This document shows, in pieces, positions 18,658-27,801 of a stretch of 64,000 nucleotides of DNA (positions are counted from its first letter, which is position 1; each line of letters begins with the position of its first letter). The position numbers were made by a program, and so were the translations under genes. Source of the stretch: Brachybacterium sacelli (GTDB lineage: Bacteria > Actinomycetota > Actinomycetes > Actinomycetales > Dermabacteraceae). The stretch covers positions 2,976,001 through 3,040,000 of the forward strand of contig NZ_JAGIOD010000001.1 of NCBI RefSeq assembly GCF_017876545.1, written 5' to 3'. The notes under the pieces were generated by a model that did no database searches, was not told the origin of the DNA, and saw only the letters and a list, made by a program, of their open reading frames with translations.

Positions 18658-19595
18658 GTACCGACGCCCCCACGGCGCCGCGGCCCGGGACCGCTCCCGC
18701 GCGCCGCCGCCACAGTCCGCTCGGGGACCGCCTGACCCCCCGCCGCGCCTCCCCGATGATCCCGGCGGCCGTGTTGCTCGTCGGCTTCATGCTGGGCCCG
18801 ATCCTCTATTCGGTCTACCTGGCGTTCACCGACCGCGCGATCCGCGGCGAGGGCGCCTCCGACACCAGCTTCGTCGGGTTCGACAACTTCCTCGACGCCT
18901 TCACCGACGGGGACTTCTGGAACTCGGTGCTGCTGACGCTGATCTTCACGATCGTCTCCGCCGTGATCGGCCAGAACGTGATGGGCATGCTGCTGGCCCT
19001 GCTCATGGAGCGGGCCCATCGGGTGATCTCCTTCACGGTCACCTCGATCGTCATCGCAGCCTGGATCCTCCCGGAGGTCGTGGCCGGCTACCTGCTGTAC
19101 ACGTTCTTCGCCGACGAGGGCAGCCTGAACACGATCCTCACCTCGATCGGGCTGCCGGCCCAGGACATGCTCTTCAGCGCACCGATCCTCGCCGTGTCCT
19201 TCGCGAACATCTGGCGCGGCACGGCCTTCTCGATGCTGGTCTACTCCGCGGCCCTGAGCTCCGTGCCCGGCGACGTCTACGAGTCCGCCGCCCTCGACGG
19301 CGCCGGACCCGTGCGGCGCTTCGTCTCCGTGACGCTGCCGCTGATGCGCCCGGCGATCGCGACCAACCTGATGCTGACCACGCTGCAGACCCTCTCGGTC
19401 TTCGGGCTGATCTTCATCATGACCGGCGGCGGTCCGGCCCGGCAGAGCCAGACCCTCCCGCTGTACATGTACGAGCAGGCCTTCAGCTACGGCCAGCTCG
19501 GCTACGGCACCGCCGTGGCCCTGCTGCTGCTCCTGATCGGGGCCGCCGCGTCCCTGGTGTACCTGCGTCTGCTGCCCGAGGAGGAGAAGCGATGA
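18654..19595 (+). CDS. sugar ABC transporter permease (MalF-type)
   Basis: This 313-residue inner-membrane permease has six predicted helices. The cytoplasmic coupling EAA motif is ESAALDGAGPVRRFVSVTLPLM near residue 205-226. An arginine/proline-rich cytoplasmic N-terminus precedes helix 1. It is coupled by 4-bp overlaps to the binding-protein gene before it and to the second permease after it. Confidence 0.9.
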   Translation: MSTDAPTAPRPGTAPARRRHSPLGDRLTPRRASPMIPAAVLLVGFMLGPILYSVYLAFTDRAIRGEGASDTSFVGFDNFLDAFTDGDFWNSVLLTLIFTIVSAVIGQNVMGMLLALLMERAHRVISFTVTSIVIAAWILPEVVAGYLLYTFFADEGSLNTILTSIGLPAQDMLFSAPILAVSFANIWRGTAFSMLVYSAALSSVPGDVYESAALDGAGPVRRFVSVTLPLMRPAIATNLMLTTLQTLSVFGLIFIMTGGGPARQSQTLPLYMYEQAFSYGQLGYGTAVALLLLLIGAAASLVYLRLLPEEEKR

Positions 19596-20503
19596 GCGCG
19601 ACCACCGAGACGAGCCCCCAGGGCGCCGCGAACCCCGCGGCGCATCGGACCGCCCCTGCGCCCGTCGGGTCCCGGAGCGGAGGCCGTGAGCGCAGCTCCC
19701 GGATCGCCAGCACCGTCGTGATGCTCGTGATCGGGCTGGCGTTCCTGGTCCCGCTGCTGTGGGTCGTGCTGGCCTCCTTCGACACCCAGGCCTCGCTGTC
19801 CGTCGCCTGGCCCGACACCTGGAGCCTGGGCAACTTCTCCGCCATCTGGAACGCCGAGACCACATTCCGTCCGCTGGCGAACTCGCTCATCCTGTGCGGC
19901 GGCGCGACGGTGGTCACGATGGTCGCGGCCGTCCTGTGCGCGTATCCGATGTCCCGCTACCGCTTCCGGGCCAAGCGTCCGCTGCTGCTGACGATCATCT
20001 TCTCGACCGGCCTGCCGATCACCGCGATCATGATCCCCGTCTATTCGCTGTTCGTGCAGGTCAACCTCGTCGATTCGATGTTCGGGGCGATCCTGTTCCT
20101 CGGCGCCAGCGCTCTGCCGTACGCGATATTCCTGACCAAGGGATTCATGGACGGGGTGCCGCTGGAGATCGAGGAGTCCGCCTGGACGGAGGGAGCCGGC
20201 GTGTTCCGGGCCCTGTGGTCCGTGGTGATCCCGCTGATGCGTTCGGGTCTCGCCGTCGCGACGATCTTCACCTTCGTGAACATGTGGGGCAACTTCTTCG
20301 TCCCGTTCATGCTGCTGCTGAGCCCGGAGAACCTGCCCGCGGCGGTGACGCTGTACACCTTCTCCTCCCAGTACGGCCAGGTCGCCTACGGCCAGCTCGC
20401 CGCGTTCTCGATCTTCTACTCGCTCCCGGTGGTCGCGCTGTACCTGTTCCTGGGCCGCAGCCTGGGCCAGGGCTTCGCCGCGGCCGGGGGAGTGAAAGGC
20501 TGA
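19592..20503 (+). CDS. sugar ABC transporter permease (MalG-type)
   Basis: This is the partner permease of 303 residues with six helices and the EAA-like segment ESAWTEGAGVFRALWSVVIPL near residue 195-215. It completes a one-binding-protein, two-permease importer of the carbohydrate CUT1 class. The operon ends here, 37 bp before the convergent acyltransferase gene. Confidence 0.9.
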   Translation: MSATTETSPQGAANPAAHRTAPAPVGSRSGGRERSSRIASTVVMLVIGLAFLVPLLWVVLASFDTQASLSVAWPDTWSLGNFSAIWNAETTFRPLANSLILCGGATVVTMVAAVLCAYPMSRYRFRAKRPLLLTIIFSTGLPITAIMIPVYSLFVQVNLVDSMFGAILFLGASALPYAIFLTKGFMDGVPLEIEESAWTEGAGVFRALWSVVIPLMRSGLAVATIFTFVNMWGNFFVPFMLLLSPENLPAAVTLYTFSSQYGQVAYGQLAAFSIFYSLPVVALYLFLGRSLGQGFAAAGGVKG

Positions 20504-20540
20504 CAGGGGCGCTGCTCCCGGCGGCGTCGCAGCGGCGAGC

Positions 20541-21767
20541 TCAGGCCGGCTCGGTGACCCGCTCCTCGCGCTGCCGCCGGCTCCCGAACAGCGCCCGGGG
20601 GCGGCGGTGGCCGTTGAGCCACTTCCCGAGCCAGGTGGAGCGCACCACGAGGTCGTAGCTGACCAGGAGCACCGCCATCACCACCACCAGGGCGACGGCG
20701 AGCTTGACCAGGAGCGGCAGGGCGAGGTCCGCCAGCGGAACCTCCACCAGCAGCAGCAGCGGGAAATGGATGAGGTAGACCCAGTAGGAGGAGTCGGCCA
20801 GGTAGCGGACCCACGGGATCTCTCGGCCCACGAGTCGCCCGGTGAGCCCGAGCAGGCCGTACACCCATGCCCATCCGGCGAACGCGGCGAGGACCGCCAC
20901 CAGGGCCGGCGGCGTGGAGGCCGGTGCGAGCAGGGCGAGCGGGCTGAGCACGACGGCGATCGCCAGCTGCGGGATCCACTGCCGCTGCAGCCGGTTCAGT
21001 GCATCGGGATGCGCGCGCAGGAACCACCCCGCCAGGAAGGCGGCGCCGTACGTGATGCTCGCGCCCGCCACCGGCACCAGCGTGGTGGGCTCGGTGATGC
21101 CGGCGCCGTTCCCGCCCTGGACCACCAGGGCCAGGGCGTACGGCGCGGCGACCAGGAGGAGACCGAACGGGGAGGACAGCGCCGAGGCGATGCGGAGGGA
21201 GGCCCGCTCCGCCCGCACGGTGCCCAGGAGCCGCACGAGCACGGCACGGACCACCACGACCACGAGCACGATCTCGAGCAGCAGGAGCAGGAACCACAGG
21301 TGCAGCGTCGGCAGGGCGAGTATGCCCGTGGGCGCCCCGGACGGTGGCGGCGGGGGTGTCAGGGGGCCGAGGCCACGCACGGTGGCGTTCAGCTGCACCG
21401 CCCCGATCACCAGCACGAAGAGTCCCGGCAGGAAGACGACCAGCGGCAGGCCGATGCGCATCAGCCGGTCCCGCACATAGGACCCGGCTCCCCGACGGTG
21501 CAGCACCATGTGCCCGAAGTAGCCGGCCAGCATCATGAACAGGATCATGCGGAACAGGTGGATCACTCCCACCGCGCCCAGCGCTCCCCAGGAGTCGTGG
21601 GTGTCGCTGACGAGCCAGAGGTCACCGGGGAGGAAGGGCATCAGGGCGTGCAGCAGCACGCCGAGCAGCAGCGCTCCACCACGCAGTGCATCGAGGTGGT
21701 GCAGCCGCTGCGGGGCGGTGGTCGGGGGTGAGGCGGTCGACGGGACGGAGGAGAGATTCTGGGACAT
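20541..21767 (-). CDS. acyltransferase family 3 (OpgC/MdoC-like) membrane protein
   Basis: This 408-residue integral membrane protein has about ten helices. The family signature HHLDALRGGALLLGVLLHA lies at residues 22-40, with a basic loop RDRLMRIGLPLVV and a C-terminal SSYWVYLIHFPLLLL. Members transfer acyl groups to surface glycans or lipids at the membrane; the substrate here is unknown. The ATG at 21767 has no ribosome site but follows a -10 box by 7 nt. Upstream in-frame sequence overlaps the divergent kinase gene and is not conserved. Confidence 0.85.
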   Translation of the reverse strand: MSQNLSSVPSTASPPTTAPQRLHHLDALRGGALLLGVLLHALMPFLPGDLWLVSDTHDSWGALGAVGVIHLFRMILFMMLAGYFGHMVLHRRGAGSYVRDRLMRIGLPLVVFLPGLFVLVIGAVQLNATVRGLGPLTPPPPPSGAPTGILALPTLHLWFLLLLLEIVLVVVVVRAVLVRLLGTVRAERASLRIASALSSPFGLLLVAAPYALALVVQGGNGAGITEPTTLVPVAGASITYGAAFLAGWFLRAHPDALNRLQRQWIPQLAIAVVLSPLALLAPASTPPALVAVLAAFAGWAWVYGLLGLTGRLVGREIPWVRYLADSSYWVYLIHFPLLLLVEVPLADLALPLLVKLAVALVVVMAVLLVSYDLVVRSTWLGKWLNGHRRPRALFGSRRQREERVTEPA

Positions 21768-21774
21768 GACCTCG

Positions 21775-21780
21775 ACAGTA
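21775..21780 (-). promoter_or_regulatory. -10 box of probable leaderless promoter, acyltransferase
   Basis: Read on the minus strand, TACTGT is followed by 7 nt and the ATG at 21767. No Shine-Dalgarno is seen. Confidence 0.5.
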
Positions 21781-21888
21781 GGCACGCCGCCGCCCGCGCG
21801 CCTCGCCCGATCGGGAGGGCGGGCATCCACCGATCTGCGGATGCGCCGGCCCTGGCGCCGGGACGCAACTCGGGGAACACTGGCCCTC

Positions 21889-23142
21889 ATGGCGATACTC
21901 CCTGCGCCGGCGCAGCTGCGGGCCGAGCTCGAGAGCGAGCCCGTGCCGGGTGCTGCGCGATGCGGGATCGGGCAGGGCTCGCGCGGAGAGATGCTCGAGG
22001 TGTGGATCCCGCCGGCGCTGCTCCTGGTCGCCTGGTCGGTGGGCTGGATCGCGGAGCAGACCTGGATGCCGGGCGACCGTGTGCTGTGGGCCCTCATCCC
22101 GACGGGGGTGATCGCGCTGGTGCGAGGCCTGCTGGAGAAGATCCTGCGACGCTCACGCCCGGGGGCGCGACCGCTCGTGATGCTCTACGCCCTGCATCTG
22201 ATGCTGGTCGCGATCGGGACCCTCCTCAATCCGATGACCTGCATCTACGCCTTCGTCGGCTACATCGATTCCCAGCGGTTCCTGGCCGGCCGCACGGCGC
22301 AGGCGGTGGTCGTGGTGACGGCACTGCTGTGCGCCGTCGGTCAGCTGGGCGGGGTGCAGGTGGTCCTCACGGAGATCTGGTTCTTCGTCGGGCTCGCGGT
22401 CGTGAACATGCTGATCGCGACCTGCATGATGTTCCTGGCGGGGGAGCGCGAACGGATCCTCGACCAGCGCGAGCAGGCCCTGTCCGAGATCGACCGGGTG
22501 AACCGGGAGAACGCGCACCTGCACGAGCAGCTGATGGCCGGGGCGCGGCGGGCCGGGGCCGATGAGGAGCGGGACCGGCTCTCGCGCGAGATCCACGACA
22601 CCGTCGCCCAGGGGCTGGTCGGCGTGATCCGCCAGCTCGAGACGGTCGGCTCCGACATCGACCCGGCCTCGCGCCATCGCCTCGCGATCGCCGAGGAGGC
22701 CGCTCGCGACTGTCTGCTCGAGGCCCGCCGGGCAGTGGAGGCGCTCGGCCCCCACCAGCTGCACGACACCGACCTCGTCGAGGCACTGTCCGCCCTGGTG
22801 GCGCGCTGGGCCAGGACCCACCGGGTGGTCGCCACCTTCGACGCCGACGAGGCACCGCGGGAGGGGCGGCATGGCGACGTGCTGGTGCGCGTCGCCCAGG
22901 AGTCGCTGGCGAACATCGCCCGCCACGCCGGGGCCGGCACGGTGACGGCGACCCTGCTCGGCGACGAGAAGACGATGGTCCTGCGCATCGTCGACGACGG
23001 CCGCGGCTTCGAGCCGGGTGCCGTCGAACGCGGCCACGGGCTGTCCAACATGGCCGAGCGCACCCGGCGGGTCGACGGGGGCCTCGAGATCTCCTCCACC
23101 CCCGGTCGGGGCACCACCGTCACCGCGACGGTGCCGCGATGA
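21889..23142 (+). CDS. two-component sensor histidine kinase, NarL partner type
   Basis: This 417-residue kinase has five or so membrane helices in residues 35-185, a short coiled coil (AGERERILDQREQALSEI), a HisKA_3 dimerisation domain with the phospho-acceptor histidine in REIHDTVAQGL (about 234), and a HATPase_c domain (QESLANIARHAGA, DDGRGF, GHGLSNM). It has no periplasmic sensor domain, so it may sense the membrane itself. The ATG at 21889 follows an AACACT box by 7 nt; an ATG at 21841 is also open. The stop overlaps the regulator start. Confidence 0.9.
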   Translation: MAILPAPAQLRAELESEPVPGAARCGIGQGSRGEMLEVWIPPALLLVAWSVGWIAEQTWMPGDRVLWALIPTGVIALVRGLLEKILRRSRPGARPLVMLYALHLMLVAIGTLLNPMTCIYAFVGYIDSQRFLAGRTAQAVVVVTALLCAVGQLGGVQVVLTEIWFFVGLAVVNMLIATCMMFLAGERERILDQREQALSEIDRVNRENAHLHEQLMAGARRAGADEERDRLSREIHDTVAQGLVGVIRQLETVGSDIDPASRHRLAIAEEAARDCLLEARRAVEALGPHQLHDTDLVEALSALVARWARTHRVVATFDADEAPREGRHGDVLVRVAQESLANIARHAGAGTVTATLLGDEKTMVLRIVDDGRGFEPGAVERGHGLSNMAERTRRVDGGLEISSTPGRGTTVTATVPR

Positions 23143-23759
23143 GCCCCGTGAAGGTGGTGGTGGTCGACGACCACCCCGTGGTGCGCGACGGCCTGGTCGC
23201 GATGCTCGGGACCGAGGAGGAGATCACCGTGGTCGGCACCGCCCAGGACGGCGGCGAGGCCATCACGGTGAGCGAGGCGGCCGGCCCGGACGTGGTGCTG
23301 ATGGACCTGCGGATGCCCGGCACCAGCGGGATCGAGGCCATCCGGACATTGCGTCACGGAGGCCGCAGGACCCCGCGAATCCTGGTGCTGACCACGTACG
23401 ACACCGATCGCGACATCCGTGGTGCGCTCGAGGCGGGTGCCGACGGCTACCTGCTCAAGGACACGCCCCGCGAGGAGGTGGTCCGCGCCGTGCACGACCT
23501 CGCGGCCGGGCGGGCGGTGCTCGCCCCCGCCGCCCTCGCCGCCCTCGCCGGGGGCCGGGACGGCCACGTCGCGCTCAGCTCCCGCGAGGCCGAGGTGCTG
23601 CGCCTGGTGGCCGATGGCTGCACGAACCGGGCGGTCGCCTCCCGGCTCGGGATCGGGGAGGCGACGGTGAAGACCCACCTCATGCACGTCTACGAGAAGC
23701 TCGGTGTGGGGGACCGTGCTTCCGCGGTGCGCACCGCCTGGGAGCTCGGGCTGGTCTGA
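23139..23759 (+). CDS. NarL/LuxR-family response regulator
   Basis: This 206-residue regulator is phosphorylated by the upstream kinase. The receiver domain begins VKVVVVDDHPVVRDGL, with the phospho-acceptor aspartate in VVLMDLRMPG (about 55) and the conserved lysine in YLLKDTP. The C-terminal LuxR-type HTH contains LSSREAEVLRLVADG and NRAVASRLGIGEATVKTHL. The ATGA overlap with the kinase gene indicates co-translation. Targets are unknown; MMPL and acyltransferase genes lie nearby but nothing in the sequence links them. Confidence 0.92.
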   Translation: MSPVKVVVVDDHPVVRDGLVAMLGTEEEITVVGTAQDGGEAITVSEAAGPDVVLMDLRMPGTSGIEAIRTLRHGGRRTPRILVLTTYDTDRDIRGALEAGADGYLLKDTPREEVVRAVHDLAAGRAVLAPAALAALAGGRDGHVALSSREAEVLRLVADGCTNRAVASRLGIGEATVKTHLMHVYEKLGVGDRASAVRTAWELGLV

Positions 23760-23778
23760 GCGCGCCGCCCGTTCCTCG

Positions 23779-24660
23779 TCAGCGGAAGATGATGGTGCGG
23801 GTCCCGTCCAGCAGCACCCGTGACTGGGCGAACCAGGTGACCGCCTGGCGCAGGGTGCGCACCTCGGCGTCCTGCCCGATGGCCATCAGCTCCTGCGGGG
23901 AGCGGGTGTGGTCCACCCGGATCACGTCCTGCTCGATGATCGGTCCCTCATCGAGATCGCTGGTGACGAAGTGGGCGGTGGCACCGATCTGCTTGACGCC
24001 GCGGGCGTGGGCCTGCCGATAAGGATTGGCGCCCTTGAACCCCGGGAGGAAGGAGTGGTGGATGTTGATGCAGCGACCGGCGAGCTCCGCACACAGCTCG
24101 GGGGAGAGGATCTGCATGTACCGGGCCAGTACCACGAGCTCGATGTCGTACTCGTCGATCACCTGGCGCACCCGGTCCTCGAAGGCCTCCTTCGCCCCGT
24201 CGCCTCGGGTCTGGTGATGCTCGAAGCCGATCCCGTGGAAGGTCGAGAGCGGTTCGAGCGTGGGATGGTTGGCGAGGATCAGCGGCACCTCGATCGGCAG
24301 ATGTCCGGCCTCGACCTGGAACAGCAGGTCGTTCACGCAATGGGTCGCCTTCGAGCCCAGGATCAGGGTGCGCACGGGCCGGCCCACCACGTCCAGGTGG
24401 TGCTCGATGCCGAAGTTCTCGACGACGGGCGCCAGTGCGGTGGTGATCTCCTCCGTGGACGCGCTGGTGGTCAGCTGCAGGCGCATGTAGAACCGGTGGG
24501 TGCTGCCGCTCTCGAACTGGCGCGACTCCGTGATGTTCCCGCCCACCTCGATGATCGCGCCCGTGACCGCGTGGACGATGCCGGGGCGGTCCTCGCACAC
24601 GAAGGTCAGGACGTACTCGAGGATGGGGGAGGGGGCGCTGGCGGGGCTCGGACTGCTCAT
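23779..24660 (-). CDS. purU: formyltetrahydrofolate deformylase
   Basis: PurU hydrolyses 10-formyltetrahydrofolate to formate and tetrahydrofolate, balancing one-carbon pools and supplying formate for PurT. The 293-residue protein has an N-terminal ACT domain (FVCEDRPGIVHAVTGAI) and a C-terminal formyltransferase-like domain with IHHSFLPGFKGANPY and DLDEGPIIEQD. It lies 19 bp from the convergent response regulator. The ATG follows a TAGACT box by 7 nt without a ribosome site. Confidence 0.94.
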   Translation of the reverse strand: MSSPSPASAPSPILEYVLTFVCEDRPGIVHAVTGAIIEVGGNITESRQFESGSTHRFYMRLQLTTSASTEEITTALAPVVENFGIEHHLDVVGRPVRTLILGSKATHCVNDLLFQVEAGHLPIEVPLILANHPTLEPLSTFHGIGFEHHQTRGDGAKEAFEDRVRQVIDEYDIELVVLARYMQILSPELCAELAGRCINIHHSFLPGFKGANPYRQAHARGVKQIGATAHFVTSDLDEGPIIEQDVIRVDHTRSPQELMAIGQDAEVRTLRQAVTWFAQSRVLLDGTRTIIFR

Positions 24661-24667
24661 ACGGGCG

Positions 24668-24673
24668 AGTCTA
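24668..24673 (-). promoter_or_regulatory. -10 box of probable leaderless promoter, purU
   Basis: Minus-strand TAGACT is followed by 7 nt and the purU ATG at 24660. No Shine-Dalgarno is present. The promoter lies beside the end of the MMPL gene. Confidence 0.6.
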
Positions 24674-26866
24674 GGAGCCCCCGGCGCGCCAGAGGCGCGA
24701 GGGCCACCAGATGGCCCGGCCGATATCGAGGGTGAGTGCCGGGACCAGCAGGGTGCGCACCACGAAGGTGTCCAAGAGCACGCCGAAGGCGACGATGAAG
24801 GCGATCTGGGCGAGGAACAGGATCGGGATCACCGCGAGCGCCGCGAAGGTGGCGGCCAGGACCACCCCCGCGGAGGTGATCACCCCACCGGTGACGGCCA
24901 GGCCCCGCACCATGCCCTCCCGTGTCCCGCGCTGGAGCGCCTCCTCTCGCACCCGGGTCATGAGGAAGATGTTGTAGTCGATCCCGAGCGCGACCAGGAA
25001 CACGAACCCGTACAGCGGCACCGCCGGATCGGCGCCGGGGAAGTCGAAGAGATGCTCGAACACCAGGGCGGCGACTCCCAGCGCGGTGCCGAAGGAGAGC
25101 ACGGTGGTGGCCACCAGGAGCACGGGCGCGAGGATCGAGCGCAGCAGCACCATGAGGATCATCAGGATCACCACCAGCACCACGGGGATGATCAGAGCGC
25201 GGTCATGGGCAGAGGCGTCATTGGTGTCGATCGAGGTGGCCGTCACGCCGCCCACGATCTCCTCGAAGCCCTCCTGGTCCAGGGCGGTGCGCAGCTCGCG
25301 CACCGTCTGCTCGGCGGCGGGCGAATCGGGCGCGTCGGCCAGGGTGCCCTGGACCTGCACCTTGCCGCCGACGACGGTCGGGTCCGGGGCCGGGGCACCG
25401 GGCGGGCCCTGCGCCTGGATCCCTTCGGCGGTCACCGGCGCGGAGCCGCTGGGGTAGTCCGCCGAAGTCACGGAGACCGAGTCGATGCCCTCGGCCTCGG
25501 CCAGTACGTCCGCCGTGGCCTGCAGATCCTCCTCGTCGACGACGACCTGGACAGGACTTCCGACACCGGCCGGGAAGTGCTCGCCGAGCGCGGCCTGCCC
25601 GTCGCGAGCGGAGGAGGATTTCAGCACGAGATCCGACTGGGGGACGCCGTCGGCGTCCAGCGAGAGGGCACCGATGCAGCCCACGGCGAGCACCACCGCG
25701 GTGAGCACCCAGAGCGGCCGGGGCCGGCGGGAGACAGCCCTGGCGACCCTGCCCCACACGCCGCGACCGGTGACGGAGGATGGCTCTTGCGCAGAGGCGG
25801 GGTCGTACCGTGGCCGGCGGGGCCAGAACGCGACGCGACCGGCGGCGTACAGCAGCGCGGGCAGGAACGTCAGGGCGGCGAGCATCGCGAAGGCGATCCC
25901 GATCGCCGCGACCGGCCCGAGGGTGCTGTTGGATTTCAGATCCGACAGGAGCAGGCACAGCAGCCCCGCGATCACGGTGCCGCCGGAGGCGAGCACCGGC
26001 TCGACGGTTCCCCGCAACGCGGAGACGGTGGCGGCCCAGCTGCTCTCCCGGTGACGCAGCTCGTCGCGGTACCGGGAGACGTACAGCAGGGAGTAGTCGG
26101 TGGCCGCGCCGATGACCAGGATGAACAGGATGCCCTGGGTCTGCCCGCTCAGCAGCAGGACGCCGTCCGCGGCAAGATGCCAGATCACCAGCAGCGCCGC
26201 GCACAGGGCGAACAGCGAGGTGGACAGCACGATCAGCGGCAGCAGCAGCGAGCGATAGACGATCACCAGGATGACCAGCACGGCGGCCAGCGCCACGGCC
26301 AGCAGCAGCCCGTCGATCCCGGCGAAGGCCTCCGCGAGGTCGGCGGAGAACCCGGCGGGCCCGGTGACGTGGACGGTCAGGCCCTCGGGCACTTCGGTGG
26401 CCAGCTCCTGCTCGAGCTGCTCGACGACCGTGCCGACGTCGGCATCGGCGTCGACCGGGACGAACATCTGAATCGCCAGGGAGTCCTCGGAGGCGATCGG
26501 CGGGGAGACTTCGTCGATCACCCCTTCCAAGGAGGTGAGCTCTTCGCCGGCGTCGGTGAGCGCGCTGAGCTCCGCCTCGGTGATCTCGTCCTCGGAGGTG
26601 ACCACGACGAGCGCGGGAAGCGCGTCGGAGCCGCTGAAATCGTCGGCCAGGGCCTGCACCTGGGTCGCCTCCGCCGATTCCGGCAGATACGCGGTGCGGT
26701 CGTTGGAGGAGACCTCGTCGACCCGGCCGAAGTACGGGCCGCCGATGCCGGCGGCGGTCAGCCAGACCAGGATCAGCAGTGCCGGCACCAGGATGCGCAG
26801 GACGCGCGGTGTGCGCGGCACCCGTCCACGGCGGGTCGGGGTGGGAGCTGAGGCGGGCTCGGGCAT
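24671..26866 (-). CDS. MMPL-family (RND superfamily) transporter
   Basis: This 731-residue inner-membrane transporter has the duplicated MMPL layout: one helix, a large external loop, five helices (with ATDYSLLYVSRYRDE), then the same again (GIDYNIFLMTRVREE). Such proteins export lipids, peptides or drugs. The ATG at 26866 has AAGGA upstream; the much longer open frame reads through the divergent marR gene and is not coding. It is divergent from a MarR regulator with a short repeat-containing gap between them, so that regulator probably controls it. Confidence 0.9.
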   Translation of the reverse strand: MPEPASAPTPTRRGRVPRTPRVLRILVPALLILVWLTAAGIGGPYFGRVDEVSSNDRTAYLPESAEATQVQALADDFSGSDALPALVVVTSEDEITEAELSALTDAGEELTSLEGVIDEVSPPIASEDSLAIQMFVPVDADADVGTVVEQLEQELATEVPEGLTVHVTGPAGFSADLAEAFAGIDGLLLAVALAAVLVILVIVYRSLLLPLIVLSTSLFALCAALLVIWHLAADGVLLLSGQTQGILFILVIGAATDYSLLYVSRYRDELRHRESSWAATVSALRGTVEPVLASGGTVIAGLLCLLLSDLKSNSTLGPVAAIGIAFAMLAALTFLPALLYAAGRVAFWPRRPRYDPASAQEPSSVTGRGVWGRVARAVSRRPRPLWVLTAVVLAVGCIGALSLDADGVPQSDLVLKSSSARDGQAALGEHFPAGVGSPVQVVVDEEDLQATADVLAEAEGIDSVSVTSADYPSGSAPVTAEGIQAQGPPGAPAPDPTVVGGKVQVQGTLADAPDSPAAEQTVRELRTALDQEGFEEIVGGVTATSIDTNDASAHDRALIIPVVLVVILMILMVLLRSILAPVLLVATTVLSFGTALGVAALVFEHLFDFPGADPAVPLYGFVFLVALGIDYNIFLMTRVREEALQRGTREGMVRGLAVTGGVITSAGVVLAATFAALAVIPILFLAQIAFIVAFGVLLDTFVVRTLLVPALTLDIGRAIWWPSRLWRAGGS

Positions 26867-26915
26867 CGGGAGGATCCTTCGGACGGCGGGTGGACCGCAT
26901 TCAGTGTCGCACAGG

Positions 26916-26931
26916 TAGCTAGCCGAGCTAG
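26916..26931. promoter_or_regulatory. candidate MarR operator
   Basis: In the gap between the MMPL and marR genes, TAGCT-AGCCG-AGCTA is an inverted repeat and AGCTAG occurs twice 9 bp apart. The A/T content is locally high for this genome. Its position upstream of both divergent genes fits an autoregulatory operator; this is inference. Confidence 0.5.
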
Positions 26932-26959
26932 ATAGATGATGGGTGTGATGTCGCCGGGA

Positions 26960-26965
26960 TATCCT
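26960..26965 (+). promoter_or_regulatory. -10 box of probable leaderless promoter, marR
   Basis: TATCCT is followed by 6 nt and the ATG at 26972. This supports ATG 26972 rather than the upstream in-frame ATG codons at 26936-26950, none of which has a ribosome site. Confidence 0.55.
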
Positions 26966-26971
26966 CGCCCG

Positions 26972-27610
26972 ATGACCCGCCGCGAGCCGGACCAGACCCC
27001 GGAACCCGAGACACTGCCCGCGGTGTACAGCCTCGCGGCGAGCGACCCCGATGCCGAGCTGGTGGACCGCACGGGGCTCACGGAGCGGGATCTCGCCCAG
27101 ATCGACGCGCTGATGGCAGCTCTCGCGCATCTTCGCGGCGCTGAGCAGAAGCTCGCCGATGCCTCCTTGCGTTACATGGAGCTGGGCGAGAGCGACATGC
27201 GGGCCCTGCACTTCCTCATCGCGTGCGAGAGCACGGGCACCCTCGCCACCCCCGGCGCCATCGCGCAGGCGCTCGAGATCTCGACCGCGTCGACGACCAA
27301 GCTGCTGGATCGTCTCGAGCGGGCCGGGCACATCCGTCGCCGCCGACATCCCACCGACCGTCGGGCGCTCGTGATCGGCATCGAACCCTCCACCCGGGCG
27401 GCGGCGATGCGCACCGTCGGCGCTCAGCAGGCCCGCCGGGTGCTCGCCGCAGGCCGCCTGCGGCCCGAGGAGCGCGACATCGTGATCGGCTTCCTCGAGG
27501 ACATGGCGGAGGAGATCTCCGTCGACGGGCTCGACTGGGCTGCGGAGCCGGCGGAGCCGGGGGAGCCGGCGGAGCCGGGGGAGCCGGGGGACGCGGACGG
27601 GGGGCCCTGA
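26972..27610 (+). CDS. MarR-family transcriptional regulator
   Basis: This 212-residue winged-helix repressor has a core of about 140 residues: SDMRALHFLIACES, then the recognition helix region PGAIAQALEISTASTTKLLDRL in part, and the wing RRRRHPTDRRAL. A C-terminal tail of EPAEPGEP repeats, encoded by near-identical GAGCCGG units, is dispensable-looking. It probably represses itself and the divergent MMPL transporter through the repeat at 26916-26931 and responds to a hydrophobic ligand; the ligand is unknown. Confidence 0.88.
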   Translation: MTRREPDQTPEPETLPAVYSLAASDPDAELVDRTGLTERDLAQIDALMAALAHLRGAEQKLADASLRYMELGESDMRALHFLIACESTGTLATPGAIAQALEISTASTTKLLDRLERAGHIRRRRHPTDRRALVIGIEPSTRAAAMRTVGAQQARRVLAAGRLRPEERDIVIGFLEDMAEEISVDGLDWAAEPAEPGEPAEPGEPGDADGGP

Positions 27611-27685
27611 CCCCGCCGGAGGGTGCTGTGACGCCCCCTCGCGCCCTGGTGTGAGGATCCCGCCCGCGGCCCCGCATCGACCCCG

Positions 27686-27703
27686 TCCGACCGCTCGGTC
27701 GGA
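27686..27703. promoter_or_regulatory. TetR-type palindrome upstream of the ectoine-like operon
   Basis: TCCGACCG-CT-CGGTCGGA is a perfect palindrome with 8-bp arms. It resembles operators of several TetR-family repressors. It sits between marR and the transaminase gene, about 100 bp upstream of the promoter at 27802, so the regulated gene is uncertain. No tetR gene is adjacent. Confidence 0.4.
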
Positions 27704-27801
27704 TTGGTGACCTGCATTGGGACTTTCGCCCAGATCTCCCGGCGACGGGGGACTTGACGGGGTGCGACACGGGAGGTGAAGGTCGGCACACCGGCTCACC
27801 C

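Noticed and set aside
27541..27595. GAGCCGG-type short repeats, considered as an independent repeat locus
   Set aside because: They lie in frame at the end of marR and encode the EPAEPGEP tail, so they are annotated with the gene.
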